From Clostridiales bacterium (GTDB lineage Bacteria > Bacillota_A > Clostridia > Saccharofermentanales > Saccharofermentanaceae), in assembly GCA_017649745.1 (NCBI GenBank), contig JAGCGE010000352.1:1-20467 (forward strand): DNA of 20,467 nucleotides, in the 5' to 3' direction. The notes under the pieces are model-generated. The model ran no database searches. It was given only the letters and a program-made list of their open reading frames with translations, and was not told the DNA's origin. Both the position numbers and the translations under genes were made by a program. Numbering within the stretch: position 1 is the stretch's first letter; every line of letters starts with the position of its first letter. Of this stretch, positions 1 through 6,977 are shown piece after piece.

Positions 1-476
1 TCACCGGCCTGGCAATTACCCCAGGCAAACATCACATAAAGGAAATAGTCTTCAGGATCGCGGGCTGCATTTCTGGGCTCACTCGCGAGCTCGACAGCAG
101 GCTTCCTGCGAGCACGAACAGCCGATAACAGACTGCCGCAATCGAGGATACTTATCGCATTCTCGACAGAAGCCGTGTGACAGATCAGATCCGTCATGCA
201 ACCCTTATACTTCGGGCATGCCGTACACTCAGTGATCTTATCGGGAACTGGTTCCCTTACGACTGAATCATATACTTTCTTATAGTCTTCAATGGCTTGC
301 AGGATATCATTTTCTGCTTCTATCACGCAATCGCGCCCGTATAATTCTTCATACTTTATAAAGTCGAGGATCGTCTGGATCTCCCATTTGGTTATGCGTG
401 GATAATCAGACAGTTTCTTATAAAGAACTCCGTCCCAACATTCAGTAAACTCAAAATCACCTATCTTAATGTTCAT
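1..476 (-). CDS. Partial protein with ADP-ribosyltransferase-like HT...IL..G motif
   Basis: The gene starts at ATG 474-476 and runs off the left edge, so only the first 158 residues are seen. A GGCGGG-like ribosome site precedes the start, and the preceding GNAT gene stops 18 bases upstream, so the two are probably cotranscribed. Residues 99-117 read CHTASVENAISILDCGSLL. The pattern H-T-x4-N-x3-IL-x2-G-x-L resembles the first NAD-binding block of KptA/DarT-like ADP-ribosyltransferase folds, and that resemblance is an inference. Just before it, Cys84, Cys87, Cys93 and Cys99 form a possible metal site. The visible C-terminal part (EPRNAA, DPEDYF, WGNCQAG) looks strongly conserved, and I recall similar uncharacterised proteins from gut Clostridia, though I cannot name the family. 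Later catalytic motifs lie outside the window. The coding assignment is firm; the function is not. Confidence 0.75.
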   Translation of the reverse strand, partial: MNIKIGDFEFTECWDGVLYKKLSDYPRITKWEIQTILDFIKYEELYGRDCVIEAENDILQAIEDYKKVYDSVVREPVPDKITECTACPKYKGCMTDLICHTASVENAISILDCGSLLSAVRARRKPAVELASEPRNAARDPEDYFLYVMFAWGNCQAG

Positions 477-494
477 AGTTTTCCCGCCTCAGAC

Positions 495-962
495 CTATCT
501 TTCCAAAATGAATCGTATAACCTTTACACTGCCGTCCATCTCAACGGACTGAATATCGAAGCCGCACTTGACCGTATAGAACCTGACATTCTCGCTCTTG
601 TCCTCAGGAGTTACCAACGTGAATTTTTTCCAGTCAGAATAATACGACTTCACAAATTCCACGGCGGCCGAACCGATACCTTTACCCTGATATTCCGGAA
701 TGACACACAGACATCCGATCTCATATAGTCCGTCTTTCTTGTCTATGCAGGAAACGCAGCCGATCGGGCGCTCATCATGCACGATCAGGAACTTCGGAAC
801 GTCTATGATCGACTGCTCCATCATTTCCACGGTGCGGCCATACGCAGGGCATTCGCCATATCTTATGTAGTCATCGTAAAACGCGGCATTGTAGATATCC
901 ACCAGCACTGCCGCATCTTTAGTTTCTGCTTTTCTGTATTCAATATTCATGTGTTCTATCAT
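495..962 (-). CDS. GNAT-family N-acetyltransferase
   Basis: The 155-residue product has the length and order of a single GNAT domain, which moves an acetyl group from acetyl-CoA to an amine. Residues 83-103 hold motif A: the strand IGCLCVIPEYQ followed by the acetyl-CoA pyrophosphate loop QGKGIG (92-97). A typical C-terminal ENVRFYTVKCGF segment (motif B) follows. The substrate cannot be read from the sequence. The ATG at 962 lies four bases after the stop of the upstream acidic protein, with a weak GAAG site. A second ATG at residue 5 (MNIEYR, position 950) fits family alignments equally well but has no better ribosome site. The gene is the middle member of a three-gene minus-strand operon. 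Confidence 0.9.
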   Translation of the reverse strand: MIEHMNIEYRKAETKDAAVLVDIYNAAFYDDYIRYGECPAYGRTVEMMEQSIIDVPKFLIVHDERPIGCVSCIDKKDGLYEIGCLCVIPEYQGKGIGSAAVEFVKSYYSDWKKFTLVTPEDKSENVRFYTVKCGFDIQSVEMDGSVKVIRFILER

Positions 963-966
963 TCAA

Positions 967-1602
967 TTACTTCAAGAGTTCGATCAATCTTTCCAATTCT
1001 TCCTGACCGTCATCGGAACCCAGAATGGAATATGAATCACAATACTCATCATCAGTAGCCTTGATTTCGAAGAACGGCTTTACCGTAAGTCCTGCGATTA
1101 TCATCTTGTAGAGTTCTTTCGGGTCTTTTGTAAATCCGTGCTTCTCGATAAACTTATCCAAGACTTCGAAGTTCTCATCGTCTTCTGTTTTCGAAAAGGC
1201 TTTAAGGAAATCTTCCTCACTCTTCAGATAATCGACACGATAGTCAGGACAACAATTTCCTATCGCAGTGATATTCATGAAATCATCTATATTTCTTGCC
1301 ACGATACCGCATTCGCCCTCTGTTCCGATGTAAGCGATAAGCTCATCATTCAAGACGACCCATACAGCACCTGTTGCGTCCATGGCAAACGGCTTGATGT
1401 CCTCATAGGTGGAATTACGGGATTCTTCAGGTCCCATCAGATCATCCAGCCAACTGCCGTCTTCTTCCATGTCAATTATCGCGTCTTCACTTAAGATCTC
1501 GACATCACAATCGTAGAAAGCATCGGACAATTCCTCATCGTTATATATCTCTTCAAGATACTCTTTTACCTTTTCCGGAAGGCTTGTTTCATCGTATTTC
1601 AT
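967..1602 (-). CDS. Acidic SUKH (SMI1/KNR4)-like protein, function unknown
   Basis: The product is 211 residues and very acidic, with no signal peptide or membrane helix, so it should be cytoplasmic. The central segment at about residues 72-110 (FAMDATGAVWVVLNDELIAYIG, then GIVARNIDDFMNI) resembles the core of SUKH/SMI1-KNR4 proteins: a strand with A-x-D-x-x-G, a strand ending in I-x-x-I, then an 'A-x-s-f-x-d-F' helix. Many SUKH proteins are immunity proteins to contact-dependent or polymorphic toxins, but no toxin gene is in the window. The start is secured by an AAAGGAGAT ribosome site 8-10 bases before ATG 1602. The gene leads the operon with the GNAT and ART-motif genes. The SUKH link rests on pattern only. 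Confidence 0.8.
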   Translation of the reverse strand: MKYDETSLPEKVKEYLEEIYNDEELSDAFYDCDVEILSEDAIIDMEEDGSWLDDLMGPEESRNSTYEDIKPFAMDATGAVWVVLNDELIAYIGTEGECGIVARNIDDFMNITAIGNCCPDYRVDYLKSEEDFLKAFSKTEDDENFEVLDKFIEKHGFTKDPKELYKMIIAGLTVKPFFEIKATDDEYCDSYSILGSDDGQEELERLIELLK

Positions 1603-1635
1603 CTGCTCTATCTCCTTTAAGACTTATTCCTACAT

Positions 1636-1644
1636 ATTATTACA
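1636..1644 (-). promoter_or_regulatory. Extended -10 promoter for the SUKH-like/GNAT operon
   Basis: On the minus strand the sequence is TGTAATAAT, a TGn-extended -10 with five of six matches to TATAAT. No good -35 is seen. The predicted transcript would start near 1629, about ten bases before the AAAGGAG site. It lies back to back with the plus-strand promoter at 1676. Confidence 0.45.
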
Positions 1645-1675
1645 CATTTCCTTAGATTCTTCCGAATTCTGATCT

Positions 1676-1681
1676 TATAAT
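1676..1681 (+). promoter_or_regulatory. TATAAT -10 box, predicts leaderless mRNA
   Basis: A perfect TATAAT ends six bases before the ATG at 1688, so the expected transcription start falls on or beside the start codon. No Shine-Dalgarno sequence precedes that ATG, which fits a leaderless transcript. The -35 region (near 1653) is poor. Confidence 0.45.
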
Positions 1682-1687
1682 TTAAGC

Positions 1688-2314
1688 ATGGGTACAGCAG
1701 TTTACTATTTCACAACCAAGATCGGGCCATGGCTCTTACTAATAATCTTTGGATTCATCATTCCTGGCATTTTTACCATAGGGAATGTCTATAATCTTTT
1801 CTCGAAAAAGCCATTTAAGGAGAAACTCATCAGCTCCCTGACGATCTTTATCGGCGGATCATTATATTGGATAGTACATGCCATTTCTCATATAAAATAC
1901 GATGATTGGGTTGGTGGCACCGATCCAAATGATCTTTATTACTCGCTTTCCACAAGGTACATTCCGGCAATCCTAATACCTGTGATCCTTGGCGCTATCG
2001 CACTCCTTATCCTGTTGTATTCAAACACAGGAAAACTCCCGTTCGCCATAGCAGCCCTATGCATATCACTCGTTATAATTCTTAATGTAGTCGGCATCTT
2101 CTACGCGATACAATTCACGAACAAGATCGATCCTAATATCTTATATGCTTTTATGTATGTGTATCACATCAATGTGCTGATGGTCTCATTTATTTCTATT
2201 CGAAAACACATAAAGGTTACCGGCAGATCCGTTGCCGCAATCTTCATAGCGCTGGCATCAACCGTTGTTGTCTTAGAGTTAATATTCGTTCTGATGGGAC
2301 TTTACTTCTCATAA
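1688..2314 (+). CDS. Six-helix integral membrane protein, unknown
   Basis: I do not recognise the family. The 208-residue product has about six hydrophobic segments, near residues 13-33, 47-65, 90-112, 117-141, 152-170 and 181-205. Short polar loops separate them (KKPFKEK at 40-46; KYDDWVGGTDPND at about 70-82). There is no signal peptidase site, no ATP-binding motif and no recognisable catalytic signature. The ATG lacks a Shine-Dalgarno sequence but sits six bases after a perfect -10 box. The gene is one of two on the plus strand and converges on the permease gene, with only ten bases between their stop codons. That spacing leaves no room for a separate terminator. The amphipathic/hydrophobic coding pattern is clear, so the gene is probably real. 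Confidence 0.7.
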   Translation: MGTAVYYFTTKIGPWLLLIIFGFIIPGIFTIGNVYNLFSKKPFKEKLISSLTIFIGGSLYWIVHAISHIKYDDWVGGTDPNDLYYSLSTRYIPAILIPVILGAIALLILLYSNTGKLPFAIAALCISLVIILNVVGIFYAIQFTNKIDPNILYAFMYVYHINVLMVSFISIRKHIKVTGRSVAAIFIALASTVVVLELIFVLMGLYFS

Positions 2315-2324
2315 TTCTTATCCC

Positions 2325-3053
2325 CTAATATCTGTATTTCTTCAAAGTCAGTAGTCTTATCTTAATCAGTAGAATCATTACTGTATAGATGAGCATATGC
2401 AAACAGATCAGCATTATTCCCTTAACTTCAAAGCAGTCTTTCGCAACCATCTTATATGCATCAAGTACAGGCGGCAAACCATAATTCAACACCTTGAAAA
2501 ACGGATTAAAGTCGATCAATCCGAACTTACAGATGCAAAGAACTGAAACAAGTGCAGCTGATAAGATCGCGTCTCTTCTTTTCCGGATTATTCTCGGATG
2601 AAAAAGATCTCCTAACTCCATACCGACGATTCCGCAGATAAATATATTGGATCCTCCGCATATAACATCGATCGGTTCCATTGCTCTTCCAAACCTGGAA
2701 CTATCCACCAGATATATGATCGTCGGGAACAATGTCAAAACTAACGAAAAGATACAGCAAAGGATAAGTAAGAGAAGCTCTCTTGAAATATAGTAATTCA
2801 ACTTAGACTTACAATGAAGCAAAAGAGTTTCTTCGAATATATCATCTTCCTTTCCATTGATGCCCATTGAAACGAATATGAAGATAAAGAACAAAAAGAC
2901 CGCCGAAAGCACAAAACTGCTGCAAACAGGTATCGGAGCATCTTTATACATGATAAAAAGGAAACCCAGAAGTGCGATCGTCGGCAGTGTCAGAACTGCA
3001 CTTTTTATCAAGAGATTAAATCGTAATCTGCATATATTAATTATGTTGCTCAA
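2325..3053 (-). CDS. ABC-2-like membrane permease subunit
   Basis: The 242-residue product has about six transmembrane segments (roughly 15-35, 45-63, 93-115, 131-147, 162-178 and 212-232), the size and topology expected for the membrane half of an ABC-2-type exporter. It has no sequence motif of its own that fixes the substrate. The start is TTG at 3053, preceded by GGGAG, and the reading frame overlaps the end of the ATPase gene by 17 bases, so the two are translationally linked. It is the last gene of an operon with an ATPase and a transglutaminase-like lipoprotein. The pairing with a soluble ATPase is the main evidence for transport. Export is more likely than import because no binding protein of the usual kind is present. 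Confidence 0.75.
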   Translation of the reverse strand: MSNIINICRLRFNLLIKSAVLTLPTIALLGFLFIMYKDAPIPVCSSFVLSAVFLFFIFIFVSMGINGKEDDIFEETLLLHCKSKLNYYISRELLLLILCCIFSLVLTLFPTIIYLVDSSRFGRAMEPIDVICGGSNIFICGIVGMELGDLFHPRIIRKRRDAILSAALVSVLCICKFGLIDFNPFFKVLNYGLPPVLDAYKMVAKDCFEVKGIMLICLHMLIYTVMILLIKIRLLTLKKYRY

Positions 3054-3816
3054 TTCCTACTATCTCCCATCCATCTTCATATAAGCTCAATACTGTTCCC
3101 CGTAGGAGCGGTTCTTTAACGTTGAGCTCGTATCTGTTCTTATCAGCAGTCATCTCAGGCCAAGGTGACAAAGCATCATTTCTACGAACATATACCATGT
3201 ATTCCTTATCACTAAGGGAAACTGCCTCAATAAGCTTACCCTGACTTATCGTATAAACTTTATCAGAAAGCGCATCTATCAAACGTTTCTCATGACAGGA
3301 CATAAAGATAGTAACGCCCTTATCACGAAGATCATTCATCTTGGAAATAAATACCTTCTGGGAATCAGCATCCTGACCTGAAAGCGGCTCGTCAAGGATG
3401 ATTACATCATGAGGAGCCATAAGAGCCTGAATAACACCGACTTTCTGAAGACTGCCCTTCGACAGTTTATCCATTCTTGTATTGGTCATGGATTCAAGAA
3501 AGAAATCCTTTATAAGACCATTAACAACCTTGTTATCTACACCTTCAATTCTCGCGATGTTCTCAAGATAATCGATCATCTTTAATCCGTTACCTGAAAA
3601 CTTCTCAGGAACATAAGAAAACCTGAGTTTTCTCTCATAACTGATCTTACCGTTACTTATAGAGATAAGTCCTGCGATAAGTTTAAGCATCGTGCTCTTA
3701 CCGCATCCGTTGTGGCCATAAAAAGCTATCGATCCACATTCATCAAATGTATGAGAAACACAGTCTATAACAGCTCTTCCATTATATGATTTGGTAACAT
3801 TTTCGAATGTGATCAT
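3037..3816 (-). CDS. ABC transporter ATP-binding protein
   Basis: The 259-residue product has all the nucleotide-binding elements: Walker A GHNGCGKST (34-42), signature LSKGS (118-122), Walker B VIILDEP (138-144) and the H-loop histidine 175 (SCHEK). The signature deviates from LSGGQ, as is common in ABC-2 exporter ATPases of the CcmA/NatA type. After about residue 200 an extra C-terminal segment of 60 residues follows, which may be regulatory. The ATG at 3816 overlaps the stop of the lipoprotein gene (ATGA), and the 3' end overlaps the permease gene. It powers the adjacent permease. The substrate is unknown. Confidence 0.93.
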   Translation of the reverse strand: MITFENVTKSYNGRAVIDCVSHTFDECGSIAFYGHNGCGKSTMLKLIAGLISISNGKISYERKLRFSYVPEKFSGNGLKMIDYLENIARIEGVDNKVVNGLIKDFFLESMTNTRMDKLSKGSLQKVGVIQALMAPHDVIILDEPLSGQDADSQKVFISKMNDLRDKGVTIFMSCHEKRLIDALSDKVYTISQGKLIEAVSLSDKEYMVYVRRNDALSPWPEMTADKNRYELNVKEPLLRGTVLSLYEDGWEIVGIEQHN

Positions 3817-4805
3817 GTCTCTGACTCCACTATAAAGACTTTATCTTCGCCTGTTTTAACAGAAACATATTTGATCTGACTATTATCAAGATCAAGCTCA
3901 TAATTAAGAGAATCAGTAAGGTCGATGAACCTGTCATCTTGTGCTTTGAACTTTCCTTCTCTATCCTCAAAATTTCCAAAACCATATAATAAAGGAGACT
4001 CTGAATAGTTATCCAAACTATATCTTTCTTCATCGGTAAAACCAAAATATTTAAGTGTACCCGGATTTGATAATGCAAATGTAGGATCCGCATGATATAG
4101 TTTACCGTCAATTTTCAGAAGAGACCAGGCATGCGGATACTGCATATTGAGCATCGAGGTACAAATGATTCCATCGATCCCGACCTGACCCAAAAGAAAG
4201 TCATAGGCACTTGCAAAGTCCTGACAAACACCGTTTTCTTCCATGATCACAACATAAGACGAAGTAAAATTTGTATATTTAAAGTTCTTGGCAAAATAAT
4301 CATAGATCGCAATCGCATTTTCTGCTTCCGAATAACCTGCCTTGCATGTCTCATCCAGGATCTGAGTTACCTTATTCTCAAACTCTTCAAGCTTTGTCAT
4401 GAACTCCTCAGATGACATGCCGTAATCGATATGTCCTATATGATCCGAGTCGATGTTGGTGATATTAGCGTATATAAAAGCGATCGGCATATACTCACTT
4501 GCGAGCATCCTCAAGCGAGTTATGATCATAAAATCCCAACTCTTGCACTCGAACTCGGTCTCGCCTTTGCACACTGCCTCACAGTATGCACGGAAGGTCT
4601 CTTCAACATCTTCATCATAGATTTCTCTATAGAAATCGGAATAGACAAAAGTCTTAAACTCGTGATGGATCGTATCGCCTTTGTTAGCTGCTTCAGTCTC
4701 GGCTGATGAACTATCTGAACCGTCTCCGGTATTACTGTTACAACCGGTACAAAGTCCGGTTAAAAGAAACGAAATAACGCACAACAAACATAATAGTTTT
4801 CTCAT
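3813..4805 (-). CDS. Lipoprotein with transglutaminase-like (cysteine protease) domain
   Basis: I place the start at ATG 4805, which gives 330 residues. It directly begins a lipoprotein signal (MRKLLCLLCVISFLLTGLCTGC, lipid-modified Cys22), has GGATGGG upstream, and follows a promoter whose transcript would begin near 4850. A longer frame from 4853 would put 16 charged residues before the signal. After a Ser/Glu-rich linker, the C-terminal half carries the transglutaminase-core triad: Cys194 in NGVCQDFASAYDFLL, His225 in YPHAWSLLKIDGKLYH and Asp240 in ADPTF. Bacterial members usually act as proteases or peptide cross-linkers outside the membrane; the target here is unknown. The gene is first in an operon with an ABC ATPase and permease, which suggests a role in processing or recognising the exported substrate. 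Confidence 0.88.
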   Translation of the reverse strand: MRKLLCLLCVISFLLTGLCTGCNSNTGDGSDSSSAETEAANKGDTIHHEFKTFVYSDFYREIYDEDVEETFRAYCEAVCKGETEFECKSWDFMIITRLRMLASEYMPIAFIYANITNIDSDHIGHIDYGMSSEEFMTKLEEFENKVTQILDETCKAGYSEAENAIAIYDYFAKNFKYTNFTSSYVVIMEENGVCQDFASAYDFLLGQVGIDGIICTSMLNMQYPHAWSLLKIDGKLYHADPTFALSNPGTLKYFGFTDEERYSLDNYSESPLLYGFGNFEDREGKFKAQDDRFIDLTDSLNYELDLDNSQIKYVSVKTGEDKVFIVESET

Positions 4806-4856
4806 ATATCTTCCCATCCTTTTCCTATGTATCAGGAAACAGTATTTCCTCATTTA

Positions 4857-4884
4857 ATTATATAGAACAGATGAGAAATTTAAA
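4857..4884 (-). promoter_or_regulatory. Promoter of the lipoprotein-ABC operon
   Basis: On the minus strand, TTTAAA (4884-4879) is followed after 16 bases by a perfect TATAAT (4862-4857). Transcription would begin near 4850, leaving a 45-base leader to the ATG at 4805 and excluding the longer start at 4853. Confidence 0.5.
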
Positions 4885-4919
4885 CCTTTAATATCTTGCT
4901 ATAAAGCTTATATTTCCTT

Positions 4920-5783
4920 TCATGAACACTGAACGGAAGTGCTTCTTATTGCTGCATTATTCCTCTTATAAAGAATGCAGACTACTGCGAATGAAAGGAG
5001 CTGCGCGATCATAACTCGAACGATCATCATATCGTCGATACCGTTTTCAGTAGATACATGAAGAAGATTGGTAGCGATGCAGTTATTAAAGAAGTGATCT
5101 GCCATGCCTGCATAGAGGTTACCTGTCATTCTGTAGAGCATAGACCACTTGATACCCATGATTCCTGCAAGGATAATGTAACCGATGCTAAGACCAATAA
5201 AGGAAGGAACATTGATATCTCCGTCGATAAGGTTATGAAGCGGAGTAACGATATGCCAGATACCGAACAAAGCTGCCTGAAACAGCATTGCATATCTTCT
5301 TGAATGATCAGCACCTGCGATATTGTAGAAAAGGCCTCGGAATGTTCCCTCTTCCATTACGACATTGATGATATTAAAGAAGACACACATAAGGATAAAA
5401 CCGATTCCTTTGTGGATCTCTGCTTCACCTGTAAGTGAGAAACCTGATGTGAATACTCCAAGCTTTGCGCTTTGGCCCTGAGCTGTAAGGATAGAGATCT
5501 CAGTTGCGTAAGAGATCACAAATGAACAGATAGCAAGTGTGAAACCTAAAATGATACTTCTTACTGCGCCCTTAGTTGTAAAACCGATTCTTTTCGGGCT
5601 CCACTTAAGGATAGCCAGAACAATAAAGACTACTGCGATGCCAAATACCTTATTAATGAAGTTCTCTCCGAAAAAGCTCTCATCCATACGAAGAACAATA
5701 GCTTCGAATCCGTGAACTGCGATCATGATAAGAAAGATGATCAAGCAGGAAATAACTGTTTTGTTCTTAATTTTCTCATTCAT
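4920..5783 (-). CDS. CPBP-family intramembrane metalloprotease (CAAX/Abi type)
   Basis: The 287-residue product is a multi-helix membrane protein with the three conserved CPBP blocks: EEGTFRG (Glu144, Glu145, Arg149), FGIWH (Phe173, His177) and DHFFNN (His230, Asn234). In the family these glutamates and histidines form the active site within the membrane. Bacterial members include bacteriocin-immunity and membrane-protein maturation factors; the substrate here is unknown. The start ATG 5783 has an AGGAGA site eleven bases upstream. Both the start codon and the ribosome site sit within a perfect 13-bp inverted repeat (5780-5823), so translation or transcription is probably controlled there. 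The gene is divergent from the DUF4003-type gene at 5909 and its stop lies 57 bases upstream of the lipoprotein-operon promoter. Confidence 0.92.
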   Translation of the reverse strand: MNEKIKNKTVISCLIIFLIMIAVHGFEAIVLRMDESFFGENFINKVFGIAVVFIVLAILKWSPKRIGFTTKGAVRSIILGFTLAICSFVISYATEISILTAQGQSAKLGVFTSGFSLTGEAEIHKGIGFILMCVFFNIINVVMEEGTFRGLFYNIAGADHSRRYAMLFQAALFGIWHIVTPLHNLIDGDINVPSFIGLSIGYIILAGIMGIKWSMLYRMTGNLYAGMADHFFNNCIATNLLHVSTENGIDDMMIVRVMIAQLLSFAVVCILYKRNNAAIRSTSVQCS

Positions 5784-5823
5784 TGTGTCAACTCTCCTGA
5801 AGTTTTTATTGTTGACACAATGA
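5780..5823. promoter_or_regulatory. Perfect 13-bp inverted repeat over the protease start
   Basis: TCATTGTGTCAAC (5780-5792) and GTTGACACAATGA (5811-5823) are exact reverse complements around an 18-base spacer. In the protease mRNA the right-hand arm of the hairpin contains the start codon, and the loop holds the AGGAGA ribosome site. As DNA it could be an operator for a dimeric regulator, and its plus-strand TTGACA (5812-5817) could serve as a -35 for the divergent gene. The repeat itself is directly visible; its role is inferred. Confidence 0.8.
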
Positions 5824-5841
5824 TATATGAGAAATTATTAA
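5812..5841 (+). promoter_or_regulatory. Possible promoter for the DUF4003-type gene
   Basis: TTGACA (5812-5817), 18 bases, then TATTAA (5836-5841, four of six matches). It would give a leader of about 60 bases. A rival -10, GATAAT at 5874-5879, lacks a -35. If the first is used, any regulator bound to the inverted repeat would block it. Confidence 0.3.
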
Positions 5842-5908
5842 ACATTCATTAAATCAAATTTTATTGTATATTTGATAATATAGAACAATCCTGACAGGAG
5901 ACTTTAAC

Positions 5909-6925
5909 ATGGACAATTCAGTAAACGAGAAGTGCGAATTACTTTCAAACAACAGATCGATCATACATAAGAGTTTTCTTTTCGAAAAGGAACCGATGAG
6001 CGTAATCGCTGCTCTCATCTACACTTCAGCCGGAAAAGAAGCTGATACTGAAAAGATGAAGTCATGCAGGAAACTTCTAAAGAAGAACACCAGGCCGCTG
6101 TCAGGTCTCAGGGACATCGTCGAACTCGTTCTCCTGAGCAAGATGGCATTATCCGAAGATCCTGAAAGATATCTCAGTGATCTTATTGCAGTGTATGAGA
6201 AGATCACCACGGGAAACATTCTCGAGACTGATTATATGATCCTTTCCGCTATTCTGATCCTTGATCTCGAACTGCAAGACAACTGTGACGAGATAATAAC
6301 AAGAGCCAAAGAGCTTACGAAGGAGATGAATTCGAAGCATCCTATCCTTACAGCATCTGACGACGCTTCATTCATTATGTTCCTCGCGATAACTCAAAAG
6401 AGCATCGATGATATATTGGCTGATCTCGAAGAGGGATTTACATATATCACTAATACATGTAAGTTCAATGCGTCATCAGATGCTATATACGAATTATGTG
6501 AAGTATTGGCATTATCGTATGGTGATATGAAGGATAAATGCGATAAAGCCTTACGTATCTATAAGGTCCTGAAGGATCACAAGATAGATTATGTAGGCGG
6601 ATCCAACCTTTCCGAACTCGGAGCCCTTATCGATATCGATCTTGACCCTGAAACCATCGCCAACGAGATCATCAAGACCGAAGAATATCTTAAGGGTATG
6701 ACCGGTTTTAAGGAGTCTTCTTGTGACAGGAAGACTCGCGTAATGTATGCTTCTTACATAATCGCAGATATATACGGCAAGAATACGGAATCCGCCGGCA
6801 ATGCAGTGATAAGCAACACGGTATCGTTTATCAGGGCAAAACAGATCGCGAATATGATATCGATCATAAGTTCTGTCGGATCTTCAGCCTTGTCGTCTGC
6901 TATCAAAACAGAGGAGAACTGCTAA
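5909..6925 (+). CDS. DUF4003-type protein, function unknown
   Basis: The 338-residue product begins at ATG 5909 behind CAGGAGAC, a good ribosome site. Its layout matches what I recall of the DUF4003 family: an N-terminal helix leading into MSVIAALIYTSAGKEAD, a Lys-rich 'KMKSCRKLLKKNTRPLSGL' stretch, and then a long run of helices with YLSDLIAVYEKI. The family has no assigned biochemical role; members are cytosolic and all-helical, without signal peptide or membrane segments, as here. The last 40 residues are less polar (SFIRAKQIANMISIISSVG). It stands alone on the plus strand, divergent from the CPBP protease and convergent with the AraC-type gene, and is followed by a hairpin terminator at 6936. 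Confidence 0.8.
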   Translation: MDNSVNEKCELLSNNRSIIHKSFLFEKEPMSVIAALIYTSAGKEADTEKMKSCRKLLKKNTRPLSGLRDIVELVLLSKMALSEDPERYLSDLIAVYEKITTGNILETDYMILSAILILDLELQDNCDEIITRAKELTKEMNSKHPILTASDDASFIMFLAITQKSIDDILADLEEGFTYITNTCKFNASSDAIYELCEVLALSYGDMKDKCDKALRIYKVLKDHKIDYVGGSNLSELGALIDIDLDPETIANEIIKTEEYLKGMTGFKESSCDRKTRVMYASYIIADIYGKNTESAGNAVISNTVSFIRAKQIANMISIISSVGSSALSSAIKTEENC

Positions 6926-6935
6926 AACGTTCATT

Positions 6936-6957
6936 AGAGGACACTGTTCTCTTTTAT
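6936..6957 (+). terminator. Weak rho-independent terminator
   Basis: AGAGGAC (6936-6942), loop ACT, GTTCTCT (6946-6952) form a seven-pair stem with one G-U pair, followed by TTTATT. It lies eleven bases after the stop of the DUF4003-type gene. The stem is short, so termination may be partial. Confidence 0.5.
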
Positions 6958-6977
6958 TCGTCAAGTAGTTTTTCAGC

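Noticed and set aside
3830..4111. 93-codon minus-strand frame inside the lipoprotein gene
   Set aside because: It overlaps the catalytic His/Asp part of the transglutaminase-like domain in another frame, so it is a shadow.
4806..4853. Longer start of the lipoprotein gene at 4853
   Set aside because: It puts 16 charged residues before the lipoprotein signal, and the -10 box at 4857-4862 would start transcription downstream of this codon.
4896..4912. TATAAAGCTTATA hairpin as a terminator after the protease gene
   Set aside because: Only five A-T-rich pairs and no following T-run on the minus strand.
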